Positions 14,208 to 22,329 of a DNA stretch of 37,822 bases are shown here, one piece after another. The notes under the pieces were generated by a model. That model had not been told where the DNA came from. It was given only the letters and a program-made list of their open reading frames with translations, and searched no databases. The stretch is taken from positions 1 through 37,822 of the forward strand of contig DIWC01000035.1 of the NCBI GenBank assembly GCA_002423425.1. The letters run 5' to 3'. A program made the translations under genes and the position numbers. The stretch comes from Peptococcaceae bacterium UBA6116 (GTDB lineage Bacteria; Bacillota; Desulfitobacteriia; Desulfitobacteriales; Syntrophobotulaceae). Position 1 is the stretch's first letter, and each line of letters begins with the position of its first letter.

Positions 14208-15461
14208 ATGGTAAAAAAAACACTGCCATTTTCTGCTGAACAATTAGAAAGAATTGTCCTGGAGTTTGGGACTCCTTTTCATATCTATGATCAAAAGGCT
14301 ATTCTGGAAAATGTCCGTAGACTTAAGTCTGCTTTTAACTGGGCACCCGAATTTAAGGAGTATTTTGCGGTTAAAGCTACCCCAAATCCATATATTTTAA
14401 AAAGTTTAGCCGAAGAAGGGATCGGAGCTGATTGCAGTTCCATAGCCGAGCTGATTTTAGCTGAAAAGGCCGGGATCAAAGGAGAAAATATTGTTTTTTC
14501 CTCTAATGATACTCCGGCGGAAGAATACAGGAAAGCCAGGGAGCTTGGAGCAATCATCAACCTTGATGATATCAGTCATATAGATTTTCTGGCCCGGGAA
14601 GCAGGAATGCCGGAGATGGTCTCGTTCCGGTATAATCCCGGTCCTTTTCTTCAAGGCGGAAATTCTATTATCGGCAGCCCTGAAGATGCCAAATATGGAG
14701 TATCTAAAGAGCAAATTATGGACTGTTATCTTCAGGCCAAAGATCATGGGGCTAAGAGATTCGGGCTTCATACTATGGTAATCTCCAATGAACTCGACCC
14801 GGACTATTTTGTGGAAACAGCCCGTATGATGTTTGAACTAGCTGTGAATCTTAAACGCCAATTGGATATTAACATTGAAATTATTGATCTAGGCGGGGGC
14901 ATCGGAATTCCTTACCGCCCGGAGCAAGAAGAGGTCAAGCTCGAATACGTCGGTGAAGAAATACGAAAAGTTTATAACGATATCATTGTACCGGGCGGTC
15001 TGCATCCGCTGAAGGTTGCCATGGAATGCGGCAGGATGATTACCGGTCCTTACGGGTATTTGGTTGCTAAAGTACTTCACAAAAAGGAAATTTATAAAAA
15101 CTATGTCGGCTTGGATGCCTGTATGGCGGATTTAATGCGCCCGGGAATTTATGGAGCTTATCATCATATCACAGTCAGCGGCAAGGAAAATATGCCGTCC
15201 GATTGCAAATATGATGTTACCGGCAGCCTGTGTGAGAATAATGATAAATTTGCAGTTGATAGGATGCTTCCCAAAATAGATATTGGAGACTTGATTGTAA
15301 TTCACGACACTGGGGCTCACGGTCACGCCATGGGATTTAATTATAACGGCAAGTTAAGATCGAAAGAACTTTTACTTAAACCCGATGGTCAAATCGAGCT
15401 GATACGCAGGGCGGAAACGATTGACGATTATTTCGCGACTTTGGATTTTTCAAGATTATAA
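14208..15461 (+). CDS. lysA: Diaminopimelate decarboxylase-like PLP enzyme
   Basis: A fold-III PLP decarboxylase, most likely converting meso-diaminopimelate to L-lysine. The PLP lysine is in YFAVKATPNP (about residue 53), the glycine-rich phosphate-binding stretch is IDLGGGIGIPY, and YDVTGSLCENNDKFA carries the active-site cysteine seen in this family. GAHGHAMGFNYNG near the end matches the C-terminal GAY-MA--YN motif. The usual EPGR substrate motif reads ECGR (MECGRMITGPYGY), a variant that leaves some doubt on substrate; related carboxynorspermidine and other group IV decarboxylases cannot be excluded. ATG with AAGGAGG upstream; 417 aa. It appears monocistronic. Its final 34 bp overlap the 3' end of the opposing yihY gene. 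Confidence 0.8.
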   Translation: MVKKTLPFSAEQLERIVLEFGTPFHIYDQKAILENVRRLKSAFNWAPEFKEYFAVKATPNPYILKSLAEEGIGADCSSIAELILAEKAGIKGENIVFSSNDTPAEEYRKARELGAIINLDDISHIDFLAREAGMPEMVSFRYNPGPFLQGGNSIIGSPEDAKYGVSKEQIMDCYLQAKDHGAKRFGLHTMVISNELDPDYFVETARMMFELAVNLKRQLDINIEIIDLGGGIGIPYRPEQEEVKLEYVGEEIRKVYNDIIVPGGLHPLKVAMECGRMITGPYGYLVAKVLHKKEIYKNYVGLDACMADLMRPGIYGAYHHITVSGKENMPSDCKYDVTGSLCENNDKFAVDRMLPKIDIGDLIVIHDTGAHGHAMGFNYNGKLRSKELLLKPDGQIELIRRAETIDDYFATLDFSRL

Positions 15462-16222
15462 TTGATCAGTACCGCATTCAGCGCACAGCCGAGCAGCAGT
15501 ATTTCGCAGCTCCAGTAAAGCCATAGCAAAAGGACCATAATTCCGCCTAAACTCCCATAGGTCAGGGAAAAATTATTAAAGTGTTTGAAATAGATCGTAA
15601 AACCCAGGGAAATTATTATCCATCCTAAAGCTGAAAATAATGAACCGGGTAAAACCATGCGGGATGTATATTTGGAGTTGGTGGACATCCGATTCAAAAG
15701 GATAAATACAAGAACTAAAAATAACAACAGGATCAACAAACTGAGTTTGGACAAAATAAAATTCCCGAGTGTTTCTCCATAGAATTGGATCAATAAAGAA
15801 ATAATGATAGTAATCGTTATGATTATCAGAGCAACGGCCGAAATAAGAAGCAGCCTTACGAAGCTGCGTTTTTCTCTAAGGCCGTAAGCCTTACTCATAC
15901 CTCTCAATAAAGCATTTATGCCATTCATTGAAGCCCAAAATGCCCCTAACATTCCGAAAGATAGCAAGGTGGGGCTGTGGGTCGAAAAGATTTCATAGAT
16001 AATACTCTCAACCAGGGAAGAAATTTCTTGCGGTAAGATGTATTTAAGGTCTTCAAAGACTTTTTCGCTGCTGACATCGGCGTAACCGGCCAAAGTTAAG
16101 AAAAAGATGAGCAAAGGAAAAAAGGACAGGATTAAGTAGTACGTAACCTGTCCTCCAAGAGCCATCAATTCATTTTTATTTACAAGTTCCCAATACCGTA
16201 AAGCTAATTGACGCCATTTCAA
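15428..16222 (-). CDS. YihY/BrkB-family integral membrane protein
   Basis: A polytopic inner-membrane protein of the YihY (formerly 'ribonuclease BN') family; function is not established. The 264 residues show six hydrophobic segments, the family hallmarks MALGGQVTYYLILSFFPLLIFFL near the start, GMLGAFWASMNGINALLRGMSKAYG in the centre, and GSLGGIMVLLLWLYWSCEILLLGCALNAV at the end. Start: GGAG at 16234-16231 sits 8 nt before TTG 16222; a GTG at 16231 overlaps that site and is less likely. It is the last gene of a minus-strand set with DUF4363 and DUF421 proteins. The stop lies inside lysA, giving a 34-bp tail-to-tail overlap. Confidence 0.88.
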   Translation of the reverse strand: MKWRQLALRYWELVNKNELMALGGQVTYYLILSFFPLLIFFLTLAGYADVSSEKVFEDLKYILPQEISSLVESIIYEIFSTHSPTLLSFGMLGAFWASMNGINALLRGMSKAYGLREKRSFVRLLLISAVALIIITITIIISLLIQFYGETLGNFILSKLSLLILLLFLVLVFILLNRMSTNSKYTSRMVLPGSLFSALGWIIISLGFTIYFKHFNNFSLTYGSLGGIMVLLLWLYWSCEILLLGCALNAVLINYNLEKSKVAK

Positions 16223-16270
16223 TAAATTCACTCCAAAGAAGAGACTGCCAATGTGAAAAATGAGTATAGT

Positions 16271-16651
16271 TTAAAGTATATTAATCAGGTTGAGGTTATC
16301 TGATTCAGGAATATCTTTAATAAGTATAGCTAAGGTCTTTAGCTCAGCAAGAGAAAGACTTGTTTCCTTAAATTGAGAGAACTGATAAAGTCTTTGATAG
16401 CAGATTTCAATACTGTTTAAAGTACTGTGGTTAAGGACGGTTGCGAACCATTTTTTTGCTTGGGACCAGGATTTATAGGCTTGGTTTATTTGCTGAGAAG
16501 CTTCTTCCCAACGGTCAGATTGAATGAGGATTTCAACTTGATCCAGCTGATCCTGGATTATGTGTGAAGTTCTTTTCATTTCACTGCTAATATAAGATGA
16601 TGCTCCGATAAGGATGGCAAACCCCAGGATGATACTTAGAGCGGAACGCAT
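16271..16651 (-). CDS. DUF4363 family protein
   Basis: A small (126 aa) membrane-anchored protein with an N-terminal helix (ALSIILGFAILIGASSYI) acting as an anchor or uncleaved signal, and an outer helical domain rich in Trp, Gln and charged residues (SDRWEEASQQINQAYKSWSQAKKWF). This pattern is that of the DUF4363 family, often encoded beside DUF421 genes, as here (28 bp gap). The ATG at 16651 has GAGG 8 nt upstream; a GTG at 16660 lies inside the ribosome site. Molecular function is unknown. Presumably it works with the DUF421 membrane protein encoded just upstream. Confidence 0.75.
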   Translation of the reverse strand: MRSALSIILGFAILIGASSYISSEMKRTSHIIQDQLDQVEILIQSDRWEEASQQINQAYKSWSQAKKWFATVLNHSTLNSIEICYQRLYQFSQFKETSLSLAELKTLAILIKDIPESDNLNLINIL

Positions 16652-16679
16652 TCTCTTCACCTCGGATTTTTTTACTGTG

Positions 16680-17354
16680 CTATTTTGCTTTGGCTTGAAT
16701 ATATAATTGATGTTTAGTATCGATACTGGCGATGAGGACTTTTTTATAATCAGCTATGTTTGCTTTCTGCAATTCTTTTTGCAGCCAATCCATTGTGACG
16801 TTAGCTTTAGGAAAATTCTTATACTGAAGCACTCCATCCATAACAAGAGTATAAGCCAATTCCTCACTCGGTATTTGCAGCTTTAGATCTTCAGGTGTAG
16901 CCGACCGTTTCATTGCTTTAGGAATAACACTCAATTGACCGTTTGTTTCCAAAATAGCGTATTCTACGTCTGCTATATTAGAAACGTTCTTGGATCTTAA
17001 TTGTTCAAGTAGATCGCTTATGTTATAGCGAAGCCTGTGCAGTTCCTCTTCCAGGAGCTGACCTTTATTAATAAGTAGTGTCGGAGTACCGCAAATAATA
17101 CTCCTTGCCTTTTCACTTTTCAGGGTGATTTGAGAAATTGTTAATCCCAGTAATAGCAGTACTAAAACTGGAAGCAAACCGGCAACTAGTGGGATGCCAA
17201 TATCTTCGCTGGGGATAACTGCCAGTTCGGAAATCATAAGGATAATAACGAGCTCAAAAGGTTGGAGTTGGCCAATCTGCCTTTTGCCCATGATTCTTAA
17301 AACAAAGACTATAATCAAATAAAGTATTATTGTTCTGACAATACCTACAAGCAA
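16680..17354 (-). CDS. DUF421 membrane protein (YetF/YdfR-like)
   Basis: A 224-residue membrane protein with three N-terminal hydrophobic helices (IVRTIILYLIIVFVLRIMGKRQIGQLQPFE, VIILMISELAVIPS, LLPVLVLLLLGLTI) and a soluble C-terminal DUF421 domain containing GTPTLLINKGQLLEEELHRLRYNISDLLEQLRSK and VEYAILETNGQLSVIPK. The MGKRQIGQLQPFELVI sequence is characteristic. In Bacillus, YetF-type proteins are found in the spore inner membrane and influence germinant receptor stability (family knowledge). The start is TTG at 17354, 7 nt after GGAG. First gene of the minus-strand operon DUF421-DUF4363-yihY, diverging from parM across 183 bp. Confidence 0.85.
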   Translation of the reverse strand: MLVGIVRTIILYLIIVFVLRIMGKRQIGQLQPFELVIILMISELAVIPSEDIGIPLVAGLLPVLVLLLLGLTISQITLKSEKARSIICGTPTLLINKGQLLEEELHRLRYNISDLLEQLRSKNVSNIADVEYAILETNGQLSVIPKAMKRSATPEDLKLQIPSEELAYTLVMDGVLQYKNFPKANVTMDWLQKELQKANIADYKKVLIASIDTKHQLYIQAKAK

Positions 17355-17537
17355 TGTTAATCTCCTTTCATGTAAAGGCTTTAGTTATTTTTTCCTTATA
17401 AGAAAAGATTATTCCCTAAAAATTAAGAAATTTGAACTATTAGTAATCTTCCCAAGAACATTGTTTTAGTATACAATGGATAAAATGAAGTAATTCTTAA
17501 TTTTATATATTTTTTTGTAAGATAAGGGGGAAAATTC

Positions 17538-18647
17538 GTGTTCGAAAACGACATACTTGTTGCTGGAGCTGATCCAGGTTTTGGCGCAATAAAACTTGAT
17601 GTTGGCGATAAAAAGATATTATTCCCAGCAGTAATTTGTAATGGGGGCGAAAGAATTTTCTCGACCCTTGGTAGAGGGGATACTGAGAGGGGAAGTGACA
17701 TCGAAAAGCAAACTGCTTCTCTCGATGTTATTGTAAAAAATAATTCTACCGGGGTTGAACGACATTATTTTATGGGTAGTCTGGCCGAAAGCCTTAACCC
17801 GAAAGAAGCTCATTATTGCTGGGATGAGGACAAGTCGACTGATGAAGAGGCCATGTCTCTTTTGATTGTAGGTCTGGCACTCTCACAACCTTATCCGAAA
17901 ACCAATATATATTTAGGTACGGGGGTACCTGTAAAGTTTTTTGCATCGCTAAAAGATAAGTATGAAGCTGAATTAAAGGGTTCATTTTCTGTTACTTTTT
18001 TATCCGGTCCATTTAAAGGTCAAAACCGCAGTATGAATATCCTGAGATCAAGAGTACTGCCACAAAGCTATGGCGTTTTTATCAAAGAAACTTTGAATGA
18101 AGATGGTACTCCTAAAGATGCTAGATTATTTAATGGCTATGTTGTTGTGATTGATCCTGGCTTTAGGACAACCGATGTAGCTACATTTTATGATGGAATT
18201 ATGCTTGATCCGCCTAACTCTTTTAGTTTAGAAAAAGGTTTACAGTGGGCCTACATCGGGGTAGCAGAAAAACTTAAAGAAATGACGATGAGTCATGCCA
18301 ATCCAATAGAGACGGATGATAAGGAATTAGATAAAGTTTTTAGAGTAAATAAAGGGCTTTATCCTTGGAATAACGGGGCTATCGACCTTAACCCCGTAAT
18401 GGAGAAGATGCTTTCTCAGTTAGCTGCTGATATCTCCAGGGAAGTTATGAAAACTCTAAAACCAATGGCTGGAAGGATTCACACAATTTTGGTTGCCGGT
18501 AAAGTGGGGGAAATGGTTTTCGATTACCTTAATCTGGGAAATAAGGTTTTAATTGAAGATCCTCAATTCGGAAATGCAACCGGTTTCCGCATTATGGCGG
18601 CTAACCTGGTGAATAATTTAACTAGGAAAGTAAATGTTGATCGATGA
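17538..18647 (+). CDS. ParM/StbA-like actin-family ATPase
   Basis: A 369-residue actin-fold protein of the ParM/Alp type. Phosphate-1 loop VAGADPGFGAIKLD (residues 8-21), phosphate-2 loop VVIDPGFRTTDVATFYDG (about 202-219) and an adenosine motif ILVAGKVGEMVF (about 316-327) are all present, so ATP binding and polymerisation are expected. GLALSQPYPKTNIYLGTGVPVKFF matches the N-terminal Alp domain. GTG start with AAGGGGG 7 nt upstream. The next gene starts 4 nt before its stop and encodes a putative ribbon-helix-helix protein, the normal parM-parR order. On plasmids such pairs push sister copies apart; here there is no other plasmid gene nearby, so the role (chromosome, element or other cargo) is open. 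Confidence 0.8.
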   Translation: MFENDILVAGADPGFGAIKLDVGDKKILFPAVICNGGERIFSTLGRGDTERGSDIEKQTASLDVIVKNNSTGVERHYFMGSLAESLNPKEAHYCWDEDKSTDEEAMSLLIVGLALSQPYPKTNIYLGTGVPVKFFASLKDKYEAELKGSFSVTFLSGPFKGQNRSMNILRSRVLPQSYGVFIKETLNEDGTPKDARLFNGYVVVIDPGFRTTDVATFYDGIMLDPPNSFSLEKGLQWAYIGVAEKLKEMTMSHANPIETDDKELDKVFRVNKGLYPWNNGAIDLNPVMEKMLSQLAADISREVMKTLKPMAGRIHTILVAGKVGEMVFDYLNLGNKVLIEDPQFGNATGFRIMAANLVNNLTRKVNVDR

Positions 18648-19102
18648 AGACCTCAGGTTATCTGATACTTTACATCTCTGAAAATGATGACCTTGAATTA
18701 TGGAGAGCTCTGTCCCAGATTTCTTCGGAAGAAAGGGCTTCCGTTGTTAAGTCTGCCCTCCGTCGGGCTTTGCTGGGAGAAAAAAATAGCGGCACTGGTG
18801 GATCGGCGAAACATAATATACAGAATAGAACGGAGAGAAGCATCGAAAGCCCGGCGGCCGATTTAGCGTTGGATGAATTGGGAATGGATCAAATACAGTC
18901 TGTTTCCGATGAAGAATTAATTAAACTCGACAGACTTGACTTGGTTGAATTAGATGATTTTTTGCATGAGGCTGATTTGCCAGGCAGAAGCTCACTTCCT
19001 GGTCTGAATTTTCTTCTGACTAAGGTTATTGGCGAAGAAGACAATGAAGAGATCATTGAGTATATTAAAAAAAGCAAAAATATGTTGGAAAAGGATGCAT
19101 GA
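18644..19102 (+). CDS. Putative ribbon-helix-helix ParR-like partner
   Basis: A 152-residue protein with no firm family match by eye. Its N-terminal 45 residues fit a ribbon-helix-helix fold: a beta strand (YLILYIS), helix one (DLELWRALSQI) and helix two with the typical SSEERASVVKSALRRALLG. A linker of about 40 polar residues is followed by an acidic, probably helical C-terminus (DELIKLDRLDLVELDDFL, EDNEEIIEYIKKSKN). Plasmid ParR proteins have the same plan: RHH DNA binding plus a C-terminal tail that touches ParM. The ATG overlaps the parM stop (ATGA), so coupling is tight. It ends 1 bp from the end of asnB on the other strand. Assignment as ParR is inference from context and fold. Confidence 0.55.
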   Translation: MKTSGYLILYISENDDLELWRALSQISSEERASVVKSALRRALLGEKNSGTGGSAKHNIQNRTERSIESPAADLALDELGMDQIQSVSDEELIKLDRLDLVELDDFLHEADLPGRSSLPGLNFLLTKVIGEEDNEEIIEYIKKSKNMLEKDA

Positions 19103-19103
19103 A

Positions 19104-20960
19104 TCAAACAAACTTGATCTTGTACGTTCTTAGCCAAAAATCCATTTGAATAAGAAAAGCAAAAAGGCGCGGAGTATCCATGAGTTGGCCAAACCAAGGT
19201 TTATTCGCACCGGACGTTGGGTTTTGAGTCATTTCCAGAATACTTTTTTTATTGACTAAATCCAGTAGCGGGGATGAAGAATCGTCTAAGATAAGCTGAA
19301 GCTCATTGGTTACATTTTGCAAAAACTGTGGATTATGAGTTTTGGGATAAGGGCTTTTGCGCCGCCAGAGGATATCTTCCGGCAGGATTCCATCCATGGC
19401 TAAACGTAAAAGTCCTTTCTCTCTGTTTTGATAGTTTTTAATTTCCCAGGGAATATTCCAAACATATTCAACTATTCTGTGATCACAAAAAGGAACGCGA
19501 ACTTCGAGTCCTGTAGCCATGGTCATTCTGTCCTTGCGGTCCAGCAGGGTAGGCATGAATCTTGTTAAGGTCAGGTAACTGATTCTTTTAAATGTTTCTT
19601 CGTGATTGCTGTCCGAGGATGATTTTGTAGAATCTGATTGAGGTATTTCCCTCAGTGCGTCCAAATAACGTTCTCGGACATATTCCAGAGGCTTAATCCT
19701 CCGGCTGAGATCGGGGGAGAGAACCCGAAGACGGGTTTCTAGATGAGAGGCCCAAGGAAAGGTCCCGGCGTCTTGTAAATCTTGGCGGTGGAACCAGGGG
19801 TATCCCCCGAATATTTCGTCCGCACATTCTCCCGATAAGCCAACGGTCACTTTCTCTTTGATTTTACGGCTGAAGAGTAACAGAGAGGAGTCGACATCGG
19901 CCATTCCCGGGAAATCTCTTGCAATCACGGCATCTTTCAAAGCATTTGTCAATTCAGGGGTGTCTAAATAGAAATAATGATGGTCTGTCTGCAAGTATCT
20001 TGACATTTCTTTGACCCAAGGCGCATCAGGGTTAGGTTGAAAATCATTTGCTTGAAAGTACTTATCATTATCAACATAATCGATAGAAAAGGTAGGAAGA
20101 GCTATATTTTTCGTTTGATAGCTATCACTAGCTATTGCTGTGATAATGCTTGAATCCAAACCTCCGGAGAGCAATGTTCCTAACGGAACGTCGGATACGA
20201 GCTGTCTGGATATGGCATCAATAACCAGCGATCTTACTTTTTCAACAGTTGTTTTAAAATTATCTTCATGAGGGGTGCTGTAGAGCTGCCAATAAGCCCA
20301 TTTTTTTAGGCCTGAGCGGTTAATTAACAAACAATGGCCGGGTTTAAGTTCAAAGATGTTTCTAATAACACCATGTCCGGGAGTACGGGCCGGGGCAATC
20401 ATGAAAAGCTCCGCTAAGCCCTCAGTATCAACTTCAGCAGGGATTAGAGGATGAGCTAGTAAAGCTTTAATTTCAGAGGCGAAAATAACTGTGGAGTCCT
20501 TCCGAAAATAAAACAGCGGTTTGACTCCCATCCGGTCCCGTGCAAGAAATAAAGACTCCTTTTGGCTGTCCCAAATGCCAAAGGCAAAAATACCATTGAG
20601 TTTGGAAACACAATCCACTCCCCATTCCATATAAGAAAGCAGAAGAACCTCAGTATCTGAATGGCCCCGAAAGGAATATCCTTTAAGTAAAAGTTCCTGG
20701 CGGATAGCTTCAGTGTTATACACTTCGCCATTATAAGTAATAGTAAATAACTCATGGTCCCGGCCGCGGATCATCGGTTGTTTGCCGCCTTCAATATCTA
20801 CGACAGCCAGCCTGCTGTGACCAAAAGCTATATGTTCAGAAATCCATTTTCCGCGGGCATCCGGCCCACGGGGGATGAGAGTGTCAACCATGTTGTCAAT
20901 AACCTTAGGGTATTGAGATAAGTCGTTATTCCAATCCAGCCAGCCAACAATACCACACAT
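19104..20960 (-). CDS. asnB: Asparagine synthetase (glutamine-hydrolysing)
   Basis: Makes asparagine from aspartate, ATP and glutamine. The start is set at ATG 20960 because the mature protein must begin MCGIVGW, with Cys2 becoming the N-terminal nucleophile of the glutaminase; the GTG at 20969 would block it. GGAG lies about 10 nt upstream. The glutaminase half (to about residue 200) shows SRLAVVD, YNGEVYN and FRGHSDTEVLL. The synthetase half has the PP-loop LLSGGLDSSIITAIA and later GLSGECADEIFGGYPWF and MATGLEVRVPFCDHRIVEY. About 618 aa, the size of the B. subtilis AsnB/AsnO class. In that species AsnO is sporulation-linked; nothing here decides the paralogue. A Fur-like palindrome lies 30-45 bp upstream of the start. 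Confidence 0.93.
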   Translation of the reverse strand: MCGIVGWLDWNNDLSQYPKVIDNMVDTLIPRGPDARGKWISEHIAFGHSRLAVVDIEGGKQPMIRGRDHELFTITYNGEVYNTEAIRQELLLKGYSFRGHSDTEVLLLSYMEWGVDCVSKLNGIFAFGIWDSQKESLFLARDRMGVKPLFYFRKDSTVIFASEIKALLAHPLIPAEVDTEGLAELFMIAPARTPGHGVIRNIFELKPGHCLLINRSGLKKWAYWQLYSTPHEDNFKTTVEKVRSLVIDAISRQLVSDVPLGTLLSGGLDSSIITAIASDSYQTKNIALPTFSIDYVDNDKYFQANDFQPNPDAPWVKEMSRYLQTDHHYFYLDTPELTNALKDAVIARDFPGMADVDSSLLLFSRKIKEKVTVGLSGECADEIFGGYPWFHRQDLQDAGTFPWASHLETRLRVLSPDLSRRIKPLEYVRERYLDALREIPQSDSTKSSSDSNHEETFKRISYLTLTRFMPTLLDRKDRMTMATGLEVRVPFCDHRIVEYVWNIPWEIKNYQNREKGLLRLAMDGILPEDILWRRKSPYPKTHNPQFLQNVTNELQLILDDSSSPLLDLVNKKSILEMTQNPTSGANKPWFGQLMDTPRLFAFLIQMDFWLRTYKIKFV

Positions 20961-20988
20961 ATCAGTCACTCCTTGTAATAAATATAAT

Positions 20989-21003
20989 TGATAATCGTTA
21001 TCG
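20989..21003. promoter_or_regulatory. Fur-family-like operator upstream of asnB
   Basis: TGATAATCGTTATCG fits the 7-1-7 Fur box (TGATAAT-N-ATTATCA) at 12 of 14 arm positions, and its core GATAA-TCG-TTATC is a perfect palindrome. It lies about 30 bp upstream of the asnB start on the minus strand, where a promoter would be expected. Fur, Zur and PerR boxes are alike, so the regulator cannot be named. AT-rich context raises the chance of a random match. Confidence 0.4.
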
Positions 21004-21049
21004 ATATATTTATATGATATGACTGTTGGAAAGGATACATCAATATTAT

Positions 21050-22315
21050 TCAGCTGATTATCTTTTCTTTATTGCTATATTTTTCAATAAGAGTTTGCTT
21101 ACTTATCCAAACGAGTTTAGGCTTATCACCAAGGCTTTCAGTTTTTCTTTTCCCACCGGACGGGTGATAAATGTGCACAATAATTTTTTGAAATAATCCA
21201 ATTATCCGTCCATTGCGCTCTGAGTATTCCTGAACATTAAAACCTAATCTTTTAACGCCTCTGTTCAACATAGTAATTCCTAAATACACTTTGATATCTT
21301 TGTGATCAGGATTCACCGAAATATATTTTGCTAAGATAGGCAGTGAAAGGCGAGCAAGTTTTAGAGCACGAATTCCAGTTTTATGAAGATCTGGGCCAAT
21401 TGATTGCAAGCGGATACTGTCAAAATGGATTTCACCTACAATATCTCCTTTAGTTGCTAAGACTTTGCCGTCTGCTTGAATAAGATCGGGGCCATGATAA
21501 CGGGATAAGCCCAGACGAAAAAGATTATTAGCATCAATGCGATTAATTTTAAAAACTTTGGCATAGATATGTTCCCATTTCTCCCAGACGCGAAAAACCA
21601 GTCTTCTCAGCAAAGACCAGGTAGGGAAATTTAAGGGAACAATTGGTAATTTAAGATGTTCTCTTATGATTGTACAGAGTTCATCAATACAAGCTAAAGT
21701 ATTTTGTGGTGCTCCTGGCTCCCCACCGCTATCGTGAAGTAAAACGATGGTCCCTTCTTTGGTATGCTTAATGATTCTGTTAATTATTTTCTGTGGAGTT
21801 CTTTTTTGTAGCCAATCAAAGCCATGGGTATTCCAAATAATCATTCTTTTATTTTTTAGCAGGCACCAAAGGTATAAAGCCATATTCGTGCTCCCCCAGG
21901 GTGGCCTGATATAATCCGGTTTTATACCGGTGATGTTCTCGATAATTTCAATTCCTTTATCCCATAACTTCCATGTTTTTCGAGGTGTCATTAACCAGGC
22001 ATGCTTGTGAAGATATCCGTGATAACCAATTAAATGGCCCTGATTTTGAATCATTTTTACGATTTCGGGGTACTTTTCCGCTTTTTCGCCAACAAGGAAG
22101 AAACATGCTTTTACATTTTGACGTTCAAGGATTGAAAGTAGATTTGGCGTGTAGAGGGGATCAGGCCCGTCATCAAATGTCAGGGATACCCCGGAAGAAT
22201 ATTGACGTTTCCAGGAGCCAATCCCCAAGACGTGCAGTAATAATTCCGGTAAAAATAAATAAAGACAAATTACAGTTAAAATAAGTAAAATAGAAAAAAA
22301 CAAATTAAAAACCAT
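21050..22315 (-). CDS. Polysaccharide deacetylase with C-terminal YkoP-like domain
   Basis: A membrane-anchored NodB-family deacetylase (421 aa). An N-terminal signal anchor (VFNLFFSILLILTVICLYLFL) precedes the catalytic domain with motif 1 LTFDDGPDP, motif 2 GYHGYLHKHAW (metal His pair), motif 3 RPPWGS, a Trp-rich segment WNTHGFDW, and motif 5 LLHDSGG. These bind a metal and remove N-acetyl groups from a sugar polymer. About 190 residues follow with GEIHFDSIRLQSIGPDLHKTGIRALKLAR and ITMLNRGVKRLGF, resembling the extra domain of B. subtilis YkoP. Start: ATG 22315 is 10 nt from GGAG; ATG 22324 is only 1 nt away. It follows the glycosyltransferase gene with a 14-bp gap, forming a pair for an envelope glycan or glycolipid. 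Confidence 0.8.
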   Translation of the reverse strand: MVFNLFFSILLILTVICLYLFLPELLLHVLGIGSWKRQYSSGVSLTFDDGPDPLYTPNLLSILERQNVKACFFLVGEKAEKYPEIVKMIQNQGHLIGYHGYLHKHAWLMTPRKTWKLWDKGIEIIENITGIKPDYIRPPWGSTNMALYLWCLLKNKRMIIWNTHGFDWLQKRTPQKIINRIIKHTKEGTIVLLHDSGGEPGAPQNTLACIDELCTIIREHLKLPIVPLNFPTWSLLRRLVFRVWEKWEHIYAKVFKINRIDANNLFRLGLSRYHGPDLIQADGKVLATKGDIVGEIHFDSIRLQSIGPDLHKTGIRALKLARLSLPILAKYISVNPDHKDIKVYLGITMLNRGVKRLGFNVQEYSERNGRIIGLFQKIIVHIYHPSGGKRKTESLGDKPKLVWISKQTLIEKYSNKEKIIS

Positions 22316-22329
22316 TACGATCATACTCC

